The position numbers were made by a program, and so were the translations under genes. A DNA stretch of 64,000 nucleotides from JBBDYG01 sp040901765 (GTDB lineage: Bacteria; Planctomycetota; Planctomycetia; Pirellulales; Lacipirellulaceae), in contig JBBDYG010000013.1 of assembly GCA_040901765.1 (NCBI GenBank), positions 62,001-126,000 on the forward strand, read 5' to 3'. Positions 15,963 through 25,770 of this stretch are shown here, one piece after another (within the stretch, counting starts at the first letter, position 1; each line of letters opens with the position of its first letter). Under the pieces are notes generated by a model. That model made no database searches. It was not told where the DNA came from and saw nothing but the letters and a program-made list of their open reading frames with translations.

Positions 15963-18746
15963 CTACGGCGTCGCTGACATTCTGGCGTCGACCACCTTAG
16001 CGATTCGCGCCGATGATTCGGTGAGGTGCGCCCGGGTGTAGTCATCGAGCTTTGCGCTGCCGCCGAGCACGCCGTCGATGCGCGACTTGAGCCGGGTCAA
16101 CTCCAAGAACGCCAGCGATTGGCAATCCTCCGGAGCGGCACCGTTATTGAGCGCCAGCCGCGACATCTGCCGCAGGTACGACCGCTGCAAGTTGCGGCGC
16201 ATGCTGGTGATGGCCGGCTTGCGGTCGGTGAACTCGCCCTCGGCCAGCTTGTCGAAATTCGCGAACACCGTGCCGGTCAACTCGCGCAACAATTCAGACG
16301 TCGTGAAGACGTCCTTGTCGCCCGGCAACTTAACTTCGGCATCGTAAATACGCGACAAAGTCAGTGGCGAAAGCGTCCGAGCGAGGATGCGATCCTGCCA
16401 CATGAGGATCACTTCGTGAACCGGGTAGTCGGGCCGGTCGACTTCCTCCGAGCCCCAGTGACTCCACCGCGACGGAGCGAGTTGATTGTACATTTCGGTC
16501 GGAATATTGAACGGCTGATCGGTGAAGACGTGCTCGCCGAGCATTTTGAGCGCAGCCCGCTGCTTGTCCGCATCGACGATTCTAAATGGCGGCTGCGCAT
16601 TGGCGTCGCCCTTGTGGCTGCGGCTGACTTCGACGCCGCCGATGTACCGCGACATCATGTACATCGCCTGGCCATGCGAAGAGAGCAGCACGCCAAACGC
16701 GCGGCGGGCCTTCTCGTACCCGTCGCCCTCGGCGGTCATTTCGTTTACCAATCCCGGCATCGCCTCGGCCACGAGCTTCGCCCGCAACGTGGCGAATTCG
16801 AGCAAATCCTTGCCCATGTCGAACCGGAAACTGTGGGGATCGGGATCAAAACCGCGGGTGTCCTCGTCCGTGGCAAACGCCAACCCCGGCTCCCCGCTGC
16901 GGGCGGCGATCTTCTTTAGCTCGGGTAGCTCCGCTTCGGCATTGCCACCACCGATCGGCTTGTAGCCGTATTCGATCGCCCAGTAATCGTAGGGGCCAAT
17001 CGTCGTTGAATAGAAATCTCCCTGCGTCTCCTCTTTCGCTCGAATATTGATCGGGTTGTAATCCATCACCGAGGCGGTGGTGCCAGTGAGCGAGGTCTTG
17101 GCGACATCGTTAACTTCACTCATGTCGTAGAACGCGCTGGCCTTAAAGTTGTGCCGCAGGCCGAGCGTGTGGCCGACCTCGTGCATGGTCACTTCCTTGA
17201 GCGCCTGCATGATAAGCTTGTCCATCTCCTCGGGACTGCGCTTACGAATGGCCGACACCGACGCGGCCAGCGCCAGTTGGTGCGATACGCCCGACAGGAG
17301 ATTGCACGCACAGTGGGCCGAGTGGGAGTTTCGCAAGTAGGGCGGCAAGCGACGCTGTTCCGCATGGTAGCTTTCGAGGTCGATCGGCCCGCCGGTAAGC
17401 GCCTCGATGCCCTTGGGTGTGAACGTCTCGTACGACTGCTTCCAAACTTGCAGGAAGTCGGAGTCGAAAATGATGTCCGCGTCGAGAATTTCGCCGGTCA
17501 GCGGGTTAACGCGCGAGGGCCCCATTGCGAAGCCGGCGCCCGCGGTGATCCAACGGAACGTGTTGTAGTTAATGTCGCCCGGCTCCCAAGTCGCATCGTC
17601 CGGCTGCTGCCGAACATCAATGGCGTCGAAGTAGCCCGCCTTCTCAAACGCCTTGTTCCACTCGGCAATGCCGTCGCGGATTGGTTTACGGTACTTGAAC
17701 GGGATCGTCTTTTCCAACCAAAAGACGATCGGCTCCTTGGGCGGCGACATGGCGGCCTTCGCATCGGCCTTTTCCAAGTTCCAGCGGTTGATGTACCGCA
17801 CGAATCGGTCTTCCTCTTCGCTCTTGGAGAAGTCCTTGGCAACCGTCAGAAAATAGCCCACGCGGTCGTCGGCCAAACGCGGCTTGTAGCTCGTTTTCGG
17901 AAGATGGCTGATCGAGTAATGGACGTTGATCGTCACGCCGCGCGAATCGGCCACCGAGTCAATTTCCTGATAGCCGCTGGAAGAATAAGTCGCCGCGACC
18001 TGAATCTCGACGTTCTTGGGATGGCCCTTCACGTCGGCCCAGGTGCTGCGCGGGGCGGAGAATGAAAAGCCCGGCAGCGCCAGTGAAATCTGCGGCAGGT
18101 CGCCCATGAACACCGGCGCGAGGCTCACAATGTACGAACCGCTCGGACTCTTCGTCGCGATCGGCAGGCTGAACAGCACGCTGTCGGTGTAGGCCAGCTT
18201 CACCGCTTCGGCGCTCGGGCTGCCCGCATCGGCAGTGAAGCGGACGTTCCGCCGCACGACGTGAATCCGCTCGCCCGACTTGCGAAACTGCCAGACCCAG
18301 TCGTCGCCGAAGCCCCAACTGTAGCCGCCCAAGATCGGAGTCTGGCCGATGCCCTTGGCGATCGTAATCAGTACAATGAAGTCGCGGTCAAAGTCGGTCG
18401 GCTTCAGTTCGACGAACAGTTCTTCGTCCTTGCGATGGAGCGTGAGCAAGCCGTCGATCTTTTGCGCGTCCTTCAGCACCTCGGCGATCGGCCGGTACTT
18501 GGGCTTCTCGGCGGCTGCCGCGGGAGTCGCGGCCTGCGCGGCTGCAGCGGCCGGGGGAGGCACATCCCCTGCGGCGGCTTCGTTCTTTTTGTCGTCCGGC
18601 TTCTTATCGTCCGACTTATCGGCAGCGGCGTCGGCGGGTGGAGTCGTCGGTTCGTCGGCGAGCAACGGGCTGACGGCCCAGCCGGTAAAACCAAGGACGG
18701 TGACTACCAAGGACAGGTACGACAGTCGCAGGAGGCTCAATCGCAT
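15963..18746 (-). CDS. Secreted zinc metalloprotease, DUF5117/DUF5118 type
   Basis: This 927-residue protein has a signal peptide (MRLSLLRLSYLSLVVTVLGF, cut near LLADEP) and a Lys/Asp/Ala-rich linker. The DUF5118/DUF5117 region begins near residue 85 (YRPIAEVLKDAQKIDGLLTL, then FDRDFIVLITIAKGIGQTP). The catalytic zinc site is MHEVGHTLGLRHNF (HExxHxxGxxH, about residue 525), followed by a downstream SVMDYNPINI Met-turn-like segment. This combination defines a bacterial family of large exported metzincin-like proteases. The substrate is unknown. It is transcribed toward glnB, with only short hairpins between them. Confidence 0.85.
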   Translation of the reverse strand: MRLSLLRLSYLSLVVTVLGFTGWAVSPLLADEPTTPPADAAADKSDDKKPDDKKNEAAAGDVPPPAAAAAQAATPAAAAEKPKYRPIAEVLKDAQKIDGLLTLHRKDEELFVELKPTDFDRDFIVLITIAKGIGQTPILGGYSWGFGDDWVWQFRKSGERIHVVRRNVRFTADAGSPSAEAVKLAYTDSVLFSLPIATKSPSGSYIVSLAPVFMGDLPQISLALPGFSFSAPRSTWADVKGHPKNVEIQVAATYSSSGYQEIDSVADSRGVTINVHYSISHLPKTSYKPRLADDRVGYFLTVAKDFSKSEEEDRFVRYINRWNLEKADAKAAMSPPKEPIVFWLEKTIPFKYRKPIRDGIAEWNKAFEKAGYFDAIDVRQQPDDATWEPGDINYNTFRWITAGAGFAMGPSRVNPLTGEILDADIIFDSDFLQVWKQSYETFTPKGIEALTGGPIDLESYHAEQRRLPPYLRNSHSAHCACNLLSGVSHQLALAASVSAIRKRSPEEMDKLIMQALKEVTMHEVGHTLGLRHNFKASAFYDMSEVNDVAKTSLTGTTASVMDYNPINIRAKEETQGDFYSTTIGPYDYWAIEYGYKPIGGGNAEAELPELKKIAARSGEPGLAFATDEDTRGFDPDPHSFRFDMGKDLLEFATLRAKLVAEAMPGLVNEMTAEGDGYEKARRAFGVLLSSHGQAMYMMSRYIGGVEVSRSHKGDANAQPPFRIVDADKQRAALKMLGEHVFTDQPFNIPTEMYNQLAPSRWSHWGSEEVDRPDYPVHEVILMWQDRILARTLSPLTLSRIYDAEVKLPGDKDVFTTSELLRELTGTVFANFDKLAEGEFTDRKPAITSMRRNLQRSYLRQMSRLALNNGAAPEDCQSLAFLELTRLKSRIDGVLGGSAKLDDYTRAHLTESSARIAKVVDARMSATP

Positions 18747-18827
18747 GGAGGGGCACCTGAGAGGCGGGGTGGTAGAATGAGGGCCAAAAGGGACACAGTG
18801 CCCCGGCCAGTGAGTATAGCGTATTTT

Positions 18828-19892
18828 ATGTCATCCGAACGATCCGCACAGTCCGACCTCGAGGCTTTTTTGGGATCGATTCCCAGGATGGCTGGGCAGG
18901 ACGCCGAAGTGGCGGCGGTTTTGGCGGAGTTTTCCGCCACGTCCGCGTTCCACCGCGTGATACCGCTCGCGGCCCACGGCGGGCTTAGTGGAGCGCGACT
19001 CTGGCGGATCGAGACCCGCGACGCGACGTTCGCCCTGCGACAATGGCCCGCCGAACACCCTCCGCCCGAACGGCTCCGATTCGTCCACGCGGTGCTCGCG
19101 CATGCGTTCCGCCGCGGCTGCACTCGTTTGTCCGTGCCTGTTGCCGCTCGCGACGGCGAAACATTCGTCCTCCGGCAGGGCCGCCTGTGGGAACTCGCCC
19201 CGTGGCTGCCGGGGGAGGCCAGTTTTGAACGTAAACCCACCAGGGATAAACTCGCGAACGCGTTGCGCCTGCTGGCCCAATTTCACTTGGCATGCAGCGA
19301 TTTCGATCCACGTAGTGGCTCTTCCCCCGGCCTTGTCGAGCGAACCCGCCGCTTGGCAGAGCTCGACGCCCGACTGATTGTTTCACTATTTCGAGCGATT
19401 GAATCCAACCCCGTCGCCTCAAAAGTTGACGATCTCGCTCGCTCGGCACTGGCGAATCTGCAAAACGGTGCTGCGGCAGTGCGACCGCTGCTGGCATCGG
19501 CGGCCAGCCTTCTATTCCCTTTGCAACCCTGTCTGCGGGACATCTGGCACGGCAACCTGCTGTTCACCGGGGACGAAGTGACTGGCGTCGTTGATTTCGG
19601 GGCGATGCAGATCGATTCACCGGCGCTCGATGTCGCCCGGTTGCTGGGGAGCATGGCCGGCGACGATGCCGAGAAGTGGCGAAGCGGACTGGCGGCGTAC
19701 GAGGCGAGGCGCCCGCTATCGGCCGACGAACACGCCGCAATTCCCGCCGCCGACGCCAGCGGCACCGTGCTGGGCTGCGTCAACTGGCTGCGGTGGCTGT
19801 ACGTCGAACGCCGCCAGTTTAGCGACCTTTCCGCGGTCGAAATGCGTATGAAGAGTCTAGCGATGCGCCTGCGGCACCTCGCCAGAGCGTAG
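18828..19892 (+). CDS. Aminoglycoside phosphotransferase (APH)-like kinase
   Basis: This 354-residue protein is read from the ATG at 18828; a GTG six codons earlier is also in frame. An APH/choline-kinase fold is suggested by LWRIETRDATFALRQWP (ATP lobe lysine/arginine region), the hydrophobic helix LRLLAQFHLA, the catalytic-loop-like DIWHGNLLFTG (about residue 240) and the metal-binding VVDFGAMQIDSPALDVARLL. The catalytic Asp of the usual HGDLHxxN is replaced here by HGN, with Asp two residues before it. The substrate is unknown: these kinases act on sugars, choline or homoserine as often as on drugs. Its TAG stop is part of a family B repeat. Confidence 0.7.
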   Translation: MSSERSAQSDLEAFLGSIPRMAGQDAEVAAVLAEFSATSAFHRVIPLAAHGGLSGARLWRIETRDATFALRQWPAEHPPPERLRFVHAVLAHAFRRGCTRLSVPVAARDGETFVLRQGRLWELAPWLPGEASFERKPTRDKLANALRLLAQFHLACSDFDPRSGSSPGLVERTRRLAELDARLIVSLFRAIESNPVASKVDDLARSALANLQNGAAAVRPLLASAASLLFPLQPCLRDIWHGNLLFTGDEVTGVVDFGAMQIDSPALDVARLLGSMAGDDAEKWRSGLAAYEARRPLSADEHAAIPAADASGTVLGCVNWLRWLYVERRQFSDLSAVEMRMKSLAMRLRHLARA

Positions 19893-19968
19893 GTCAGGCT
19901 GTGCCTGACGCAGTGCGAACCGTGCCTGACGAACCTGCGATAAATGCGTCAGGCGGAGCCTGACCTAC
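19889..19968. repeat. Inverted pair of family B repeats
   Basis: GTAGGTCAGGC-TGT-GCCTGAC (19889-19909) and, inverted, GTCAGGC-GGA-GCCTGAC-CTAC (19948-19968). A partial GTGCCTGAC lies between them (19922-19930). The first copy supplies the TAG stop of the APH-like gene (19890-19892). Confidence 0.85.
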
Positions 19969-20059
19969 GGATAGACTGGCCTTTGCCGCCGCCTGCGGCG
20001 TCCGATAAAATGGCGTCTTGAGATTGTTAAAATAGGGAATGTGCGGAAAGGCGTCTGAT

Positions 20060-22741
20060 ATGGCTAACCAACCACGGCTGTGGAATCAAACTGGAATGAT
20101 CCTGGCGCTGGCATTGGCCTTCGCACCAGCGGCGTCGAGCTTCGGTCAGTTCGAGTTCGATGAAAGCGGACTTGGCGCGCTGTTGGGCGGCGATGACGAA
20201 AACCAAGTCACGGTCTCCGCGCAGTTCACTCCCGCCACGGGCGACAGGCCCGCGGTGCTGATGGTGACCGCCGACATCGCGCCCCAGTGGCACATCTATC
20301 CGCTAAAGATGGCGGGCGGTATTGGGCTTCCAACCAAGATCACAATCGACGACTCGCCCCAGTACCGCGTGATCGGCTCCTTCGCCGCCATTCCCGAGCC
20401 ACAGATTCACAAGAAAGACATCGCCGGAAAAACCGTCGACGCTGCCGAGCATGCGGGCCAGGTGACGTTCTATGTCCCGATCGATCTATCTGCGGGCACC
20501 GATCCCAACAAGTTAACCATTCGCGGCAAGGTCGATCTTCTCGTTTGCAAAGACGACGGGCAGTGCGTTCCCAAGGAACTGCCGTTCGCCGCGCAGCAGG
20601 GCAAAGGAGTGCCGATCGGGCCGCTGGCGCTCGAGTCGTCAGCAGCACCAACGGCAAACGATGCCCCGCCGCTTGAAGGCCCCGTCTCCACCGGCAACTT
20701 TCGCGCGAAGGACTCGGAGGTTACTTGGACCGGCTGGCTGGAACCGGCGCAAATCACGCCCGGCGGCAATGCCACGCTCCATCTTAAGGCCGAACCGACG
20801 GCAGGCTGGCACATTTATGCCCGCGCGGATCAGGTCCCCAAGATCGGCAGCAAGCCGACGCTGATTGTGGTCACGCATCCCGCGGGCCTTGAATTATTCG
20901 AACCACAAACTACCGCCGAAGCCGTCCCGAAGGATTATTCCAAAATCGGTTTCGGCGTGGTGCGGCAGCATGAAGGGATGGTCACATGGACGATTCCGCT
21001 CCGAGTGCCCGATTCAGCAACGCTGGGCAAGCACACCCTCGGCGGCATCCTGGCCTATCAGGCCTGCGAGTCGGGCGACGACGGCCTGGGAAGCTGCGAA
21101 ATACCCACGGGCGTACGCTTCCAAGTTCCGGTCGAGGTCGTCGCAGCTACGGACGGCGCCGCGACACAGCCCGTCAGCTTCGCGGCCGCAAATTACAGCG
21201 ACGCCGCGAAAGCCCTCGGCGACGTAAAGCCGCTGCCAGCTAGTCCCCCCGAACCTAGCGGCGAGCTTCAGCTCACCGCCGGCCCGACATACGAACTTGA
21301 CAAGGTCGAAGTCGAGTACGTCGAAGGCTCGCTGTTCTTCTACTTGGGTCTGGCTTTTCTGGGCGGACTCATTCTCAATCTGATGCCCTGCGTGCTGCCG
21401 GTGATTGGGCTTAAGGTTATGAGCTTCGTGGAACAAGCAGGCCACAACCGCAAGAAGGCACTCACGCTCAACCTGTGGTACGCCGCGGGCATTGTCTCAG
21501 TGTTCGTGGTGCTGGCCGCGGTGGCTGCTACGTCGTCTAGTTTCTCTTGGGGCCAACAATCGAGCAGCACGCTGTTCAATGTCGTACTGGTTTCTGTTGT
21601 GTTTGCAATGGCGCTGAGCCTGCTCGGCGTGTGGGAGATTCCCATTCCGGGATTCATTGGCGGCGGGTCGGTGCAGCAGGCTGCGGCGAAGGAAGGCATC
21701 ACGGGAGCGTTTCTAAAGGGAATCGTAACCACCATTCTCGCGATTCCCTGCACGGGACCGTTCATGGCGACCGCGCTTGGGTGGGCGTTGGACAAACCCG
21801 CGCTGACAACCTTTCAAGTCTTTGCCGCGATGGGTTTCGGGATGGCCAGTCCCTATATCCTCGTGGGAGTGTATCCCCAGCTTCTGCGGTTTCTACCCAA
21901 GCCGGGCATGTGGATGGAAATCTTCAAACAGGCGATGGGCTTCGTGCTGTTGGCAACGGTAGTCTTCATCTTGAGTTACATGGAATCGCCCGCCGTGGTA
22001 CCCACAGTGGCGCTGCTCGCGGGTATCGCGCTGGCGTGCTGGCTCTTTGCGAGAACCCCCGCGACTGCCGAATTCAACGACCGCGTGCAAACCTCGGCGT
22101 TGAGCGCCGCCATCGTCGCCGGTTCGGCGCTGTTCGCATTCGGGTATCTCTACTCCCAGGTGATGGTCCCACGGTTTGACCAACGCGTGGGAATGCTCGC
22201 CGCCGCCACCTCGGAATCCCGCGTGCAATCGCTGATTGGCGAATTTCGCGACGTGACCAGTCCCGCCGAAATCGACGGGGCGATTCAGCGGTTCGAGGCC
22301 AAAGTTGCAGCCGACACCCAGGGCGAGTGGCAGCCGTTTTCGTTGCGAAAGCTCGGGCAACTGGCCATCGAGGACGGTCGCACCGTGCTCGTTGATTTCT
22401 CTGCCGAGTGGTGCGTCACCTGTAAGACGCTCGAGCAAACAGTGCTGCACACCGAACCGGTCGATCAAGCGATTCGCGCCGGCAACATAGTCACGCTTTA
22501 CGCCGATTTTACAAACTTTCCGCCAGAGATTCAGGAAACGATCAAGGCCCTGCGCAGCAGCGGCGTGCCGGTGATCGCGGTTTTCCCCGGCAACGATCCC
22601 TATCGCCCGATCGTCTTCCGCGGGCCGTACACGCAGAGCGGAATCATCGAAGCGCTGGAAAAAGCCACCGGGCGAAAGCTCGATGCGGCAGCGGTGGCGA
22701 TGCAGGCGAGCGCGGGGGCACCACTTCCCCAAGGAAACTGA
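20060..22741 (+). CDS. dsbD: Thiol:disulfide interchange protein DsbD, with two N-terminal domains
   Basis: The ATG at 20060 follows GGAAAGG by nine bases; a slightly longer frame begins at 20039. The 893-residue protein has a signal peptide, then two DsbD-alpha-like domains (AQFTPATGDRPAVLMVTA..WHIYPL near residue 60 and ITPGGNATLHLKA..WHIYAR near 250). The membrane domain (about 430-660) has the two redox cysteines in LMPCVLPVIGLKVMSF and AIPCTGPFMATALGWALD. The C-terminal thioredoxin domain has FSAEWCVTCKTLE. Electrons from cytoplasmic thioredoxin pass through it to periplasmic partners. Canonical DsbD is about 570 residues; the doubled N-terminal domain makes this one longer. Confidence 0.9.
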   Translation: MANQPRLWNQTGMILALALAFAPAASSFGQFEFDESGLGALLGGDDENQVTVSAQFTPATGDRPAVLMVTADIAPQWHIYPLKMAGGIGLPTKITIDDSPQYRVIGSFAAIPEPQIHKKDIAGKTVDAAEHAGQVTFYVPIDLSAGTDPNKLTIRGKVDLLVCKDDGQCVPKELPFAAQQGKGVPIGPLALESSAAPTANDAPPLEGPVSTGNFRAKDSEVTWTGWLEPAQITPGGNATLHLKAEPTAGWHIYARADQVPKIGSKPTLIVVTHPAGLELFEPQTTAEAVPKDYSKIGFGVVRQHEGMVTWTIPLRVPDSATLGKHTLGGILAYQACESGDDGLGSCEIPTGVRFQVPVEVVAATDGAATQPVSFAAANYSDAAKALGDVKPLPASPPEPSGELQLTAGPTYELDKVEVEYVEGSLFFYLGLAFLGGLILNLMPCVLPVIGLKVMSFVEQAGHNRKKALTLNLWYAAGIVSVFVVLAAVAATSSSFSWGQQSSSTLFNVVLVSVVFAMALSLLGVWEIPIPGFIGGGSVQQAAAKEGITGAFLKGIVTTILAIPCTGPFMATALGWALDKPALTTFQVFAAMGFGMASPYILVGVYPQLLRFLPKPGMWMEIFKQAMGFVLLATVVFILSYMESPAVVPTVALLAGIALACWLFARTPATAEFNDRVQTSALSAAIVAGSALFAFGYLYSQVMVPRFDQRVGMLAAATSESRVQSLIGEFRDVTSPAEIDGAIQRFEAKVAADTQGEWQPFSLRKLGQLAIEDGRTVLVDFSAEWCVTCKTLEQTVLHTEPVDQAIRAGNIVTLYADFTNFPPEIQETIKALRSSGVPVIAVFPGNDPYRPIVFRGPYTQSGIIEALEKATGRKLDAAAVAMQASAGAPLPQGN

Positions 22742-22947
22742 TGCGCTACGAAATCATTCTGTACTGGAGCAAAGCGGATCAAGCGTTCATCGCCGAGGTA
22801 CCGGAGCTGCCGGGCTGCGCAGCGGACGGCGCAACCTATGAAGAAGCCGTTCGCAATGCGGAGGTCGTGATGCAGGAGTGGATCGAGACAGCGATGGAAG
22901 AAGGCCGTCCGATTCCGGAACCGCGCGGCCGGCTGATGTTTGCTTAA
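22741..22947 (+). CDS. HicB-like small protein, no HicA partner
   Basis: This 68-residue protein matches the HicB N-terminal fold: MRYEIILYWSKADQAFIAEV, then PELPGCAADGATYEEAVRNA and MQEWIETAMEEGRPIP. The start ATG shares one base with the dsbD TGA stop (TGATG), so translation is probably coupled. No HicA toxin-like reading frame lies on either side; the next gene is an FAD oxidoreductase 25 bases downstream. Solo HicB-like proteins of this size, lacking the DNA-binding C-terminus, are common in bacteria and their role is not known. It might have lost its toxin. Confidence 0.8.
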   Translation: MRYEIILYWSKADQAFIAEVPELPGCAADGATYEEAVRNAEVVMQEWIETAMEEGRPIPEPRGRLMFA

Positions 22948-22972
22948 TTGGCCCTATTCAATGCGAGGATTC

Positions 22973-24655
22973 ATGCGTCGTCGCGATTTCCTGCTGTCCA
23001 CGGCCGCGACTACTGGCTCGCTACTTCTGCCATCCGTGGTTCGATCGCAGCAGAGACAACACAAGTTCGACCTCGCAATCCTCGGCGGCAGCCTCGGTAG
23101 CTGTGCCGCGGCCCTCGCCGCGCTGCGTAACGGTCTTACGGTCGTATTAACCGAAGAAACCGATTGGATCGGCGGCCAACTCACGTCACAAGCGGTGCCG
23201 CCCGATGAGCATCGCTGGGTCGAGACCCACGGCTGCACCGCTTCGTACCGCACGCTGCGCGACGGGATTCGCGCCTTCTATCGCCGAAACTACCCGCTCA
23301 CCGCGGCAGCGCGGGCCAATCCGTACTTGAATCCCGGGAATGGCGCCGTTTCACGGCTCTGTCACGAGCCACGCGTGGCGCTCGCCGTGCTGGAAGCGAT
23401 GCTCGCGCCCTACGTCAGCACTGGCCAGCTTGCGGTGTTGCTGGAGCATCGCGCTGTGGCGGCTGATGTCGAGGGGGATTCCGTCCGAAGCGTTCAGGTC
23501 CGTGATCTCGGCGGCGGCGACGTGCGGACCTTGGAGGCGCCGTGGTTCATCGACGCGACAGAACTCGGCGACCTGCTGCCGCTCGCCGGCACAGAGTTCA
23601 TCACCGGCGCGGAAGCCCGCAAAGATACCGGTGAGCTCCACGCGCAGGAGCACGCGGTCCCAACCAACCAGCAGGCGTTTACCGTCTGTTTTGCCGTCGA
23701 TCATCTCGCAGGCGAAGACCACACGATCGACCGGCCGCGCGAGTACGAGTTCTGGAGAAATTACGTGCCCGATCTCGCGCCGCCCTGGCCGGGAAAGTTG
23801 CTCGATCTCACCTACTCGCAACCGGCGACGCTAGAGCCGCGCACGCTTGGCTTCGTTCCCAACGGCCAAACACCGGAGGGACAACTCAACCTGTTCAACT
23901 ATCGGCGGCTGATCGACCCCGCGAACTTTGAGCCGGGAGCGTACCGCAGCGGCATCTCGCTCGTGAACTGGCCGCAGAACGACTACCTGCTCGGCAACCT
24001 CATCGGTATCGAGGAAACCGAACAACGCCAACACATTGATCGCGCGAAGCAGCTTAGCTTGTCGCTCCTCTACTGGCTGCAAACAGAAGCCCCGCGACCC
24101 GATGGCGGCACCGGCTGGCCTGGCCTGCGCTTGCGGGGCGACTTGCTCGGCACGGACGATGGTCTCGCCAAATACCCCTATGTGCGGGAGGCACGGCGCA
24201 TCCGTAGCGTGTTTACGGTTCTCGAAGCGCACGTCGGGCGCGAGATGCGCATGCAAGCAACCGGCAAGCCCGCGGGTGAAGTAACCGCCGCCGACTTTTT
24301 CGATTCCGTCGGCATCGGCCATTACAACATCGACCTTCATCCCACGACCGCCGGCAACAATTATATCGACTTCCCCGCGCTGCCGTTCCAGATTCCACTC
24401 GGCGCGCTGATCCCCGAGCGGATGCGCAACCTGTTGCCGGCGTGCAAGAATATCGGAACTACGCACATGACCAACGGTTGCTACCGGCTTCACCCCGTCG
24501 AGTGGAACATCGGCGAAGCCGCGGGCGCGTTAGTAGCTTTTTGCCATCGGCAACACAAAGTGCCGGCGCAAGTGCGGGAGGACCGCGGCACCCTCGCGGA
24601 CTTTCAAACGTTGCTCGAGAAGCAAGGCGTGGAACTACGTTGGCCGCAGCCGTAA
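22973..24655 (+). CDS. Tat-exported FAD-dependent oxidoreductase
   Basis: The ATG at 22973 is preferred over two upstream in-frame ATGs (22940, 22961). GAGG stands five bases before it, and the protein then opens with a Tat signal (MRRRDFLLSTAATTGSLLLP). The 560-residue mature protein starts with a dinucleotide-binding fold (DLAILGGSLGSCAAALAALR). TEETDWIGGQLTSQAVPPDE follows, the FAD-family signature of the FAD_oxidored (PF12831) group. A WFIDATELGDLLPLAG segment and the C-terminal TTHMTNGCYRLHPVEWNIGEA complete the pattern. Its substrate is unknown. It sits directly after dsbD and the HicB-like gene. Its TAA stop is in a family B repeat. Confidence 0.82.
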   Translation: MRRRDFLLSTAATTGSLLLPSVVRSQQRQHKFDLAILGGSLGSCAAALAALRNGLTVVLTEETDWIGGQLTSQAVPPDEHRWVETHGCTASYRTLRDGIRAFYRRNYPLTAAARANPYLNPGNGAVSRLCHEPRVALAVLEAMLAPYVSTGQLAVLLEHRAVAADVEGDSVRSVQVRDLGGGDVRTLEAPWFIDATELGDLLPLAGTEFITGAEARKDTGELHAQEHAVPTNQQAFTVCFAVDHLAGEDHTIDRPREYEFWRNYVPDLAPPWPGKLLDLTYSQPATLEPRTLGFVPNGQTPEGQLNLFNYRRLIDPANFEPGAYRSGISLVNWPQNDYLLGNLIGIEETEQRQHIDRAKQLSLSLLYWLQTEAPRPDGGTGWPGLRLRGDLLGTDDGLAKYPYVREARRIRSVFTVLEAHVGREMRMQATGKPAGEVTAADFFDSVGIGHYNIDLHPTTAGNNYIDFPALPFQIPLGALIPERMRNLLPACKNIGTTHMTNGCYRLHPVEWNIGEAAGALVAFCHRQHKVPAQVREDRGTLADFQTLLEKQGVELRWPQP

Positions 24656-24706
24656 GTCAGGCTGTGCCTGACGACCTACAAGCCAGTCAGGCACAGCCTG
24701 ACCTAC
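24652..24706. repeat. Inverted pair of family B repeats between convergent genes
   Basis: GTAAGTCAGGC-TGT-GCCTGAC (24652-24672) and GTCAGGC-ACA-GCCTGAC-CTAC (24686-24706) face each other between the FAD oxidoreductase and purM. The first holds the TAA stop of the oxidoreductase (24653-24655). The purM TAG stop (24711-24709) is two bases outside the second copy, in a further GTAGGC. Confidence 0.85.
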
Positions 24707-24708
24707 GC

Positions 24709-25770
24709 CTACGCCCAGCGCACCGCTCGATCGCCTTCGACCACCCGGCCGATGACCCAGCTCACCAGCCCGCTTTCTGCAAGCTGCTGTTGGATGCTTT
24801 CGGCGTAGTAGGGGCTAACCACGAGCACCAGGCCGACGCCCATGTTGAAGACGCGGAACATCTCCTCGTCGTCTACTTCGCCCAAGCCCTGCAACCACGC
24901 AAATACGGGCGGAGCGGGCCAACTGTTACCAACAATCTCAACCGCGACGCGCGGCGGCAGAATTCGCTCCAGGTTTTCAAACAGCCCGCCGCCGGTGATA
25001 TGGGCAATGCCATGCACCACCTGCTTTACCGTGTAGTGATTTAGCACTTTACGAATCGGCCGGGTGTAAATCCGCGTCGGTTCGAGCAACGCCTCTCCCA
25101 CGGTTTGGCCGAGCGCCTCCACCTGATCGCTCACGTCGAGCTTTGCGATGTCGAACACGATCTTGCGGACGAGGCTGTAGCCGTTCGAGTGCAGGCCGCT
25201 CGACGCAATCCCAAGTACCGTGTCGCCGGGCGAAATCGTCTCACCGGTCAGTAATTTACGCTTCTCGACAACGCCCACGCAGAATCCCGCCAAATCGTAC
25301 ACGTCCGATGGATAGTGGTCGGGCATGATTGCCGTCTCGCCGCCGATGAGCGCCGCGTCACTATCGACACAACCGGCGCTAATTCCCTCGACGATCGACT
25401 CCAGAAGCTGCGGATCGTCGCGGCCCATCGCGACGTAGTCGAGAAAGAAGAGCGGCTCCGCGCCGCAGCAGAGAGCGTCGTTCACGCACATCGCCACCAG
25501 GTCGATGCCGACTGTCTGATGGACGCCGGCCCGCTGGGCAACTTGCAGCTTCGTGCCAACTCCGTCGGTGCATGCCACCAGAACAGGATTCTCGTATTTT
25601 CGCGAGAAGAGCGGGCCGCAGAAGTCGAGTTGAAACAGTCCCGCAAATCCTCCCTCGAATGGCAAAACGCGCGGCGAATGGGTCCGCCGCAGTAACCGCG
25701 GCAACCGCGACATCGATTCGGCGTAGACCTCCAGATCGACGCCCGACTGTTTGTAAGTTGCTTTGGCCAT
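24709..25770 (-). CDS. purM: Phosphoribosylformylglycinamidine cyclo-ligase
   Basis: This 353-residue AIR synthetase makes aminoimidazole ribotide, the fifth step of purine synthesis. The ATG at 25770 gives MAKATYKQSGVDLEVYAESM, the usual N-terminus; the longer upstream frame is non-coding in character. Signature stretches are PVLVACTDGVGTKLQVAQ (ATP/substrate loop), VAMCVNDALCCGAEPLFFLD, IGGETAIMPDHYPSDVYDLAGF and HGIAHITGGGLFENLERILP. Length is normal (330-360). It stands alone here, away from other pur genes. Confidence 0.95.
   Translation of the reverse strand: MAKATYKQSGVDLEVYAESMSRLPRLLRRTHSPRVLPFEGGFAGLFQLDFCGPLFSRKYENPVLVACTDGVGTKLQVAQRAGVHQTVGIDLVAMCVNDALCCGAEPLFFLDYVAMGRDDPQLLESIVEGISAGCVDSDAALIGGETAIMPDHYPSDVYDLAGFCVGVVEKRKLLTGETISPGDTVLGIASSGLHSNGYSLVRKIVFDIAKLDVSDQVEALGQTVGEALLEPTRIYTRPIRKVLNHYTVKQVVHGIAHITGGGLFENLERILPPRVAVEIVGNSWPAPPVFAWLQGLGEVDDEEMFRVFNMGVGLVLVVSPYYAESIQQQLAESGLVSWVIGRVVEGDRAVRWA

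Noticed and set aside
17151..18065. 304-codon open frame antisense to the metalloprotease
   Set aside because: It runs exactly over the HExxH zinc site region of the minus-strand protease and has a shadow composition.
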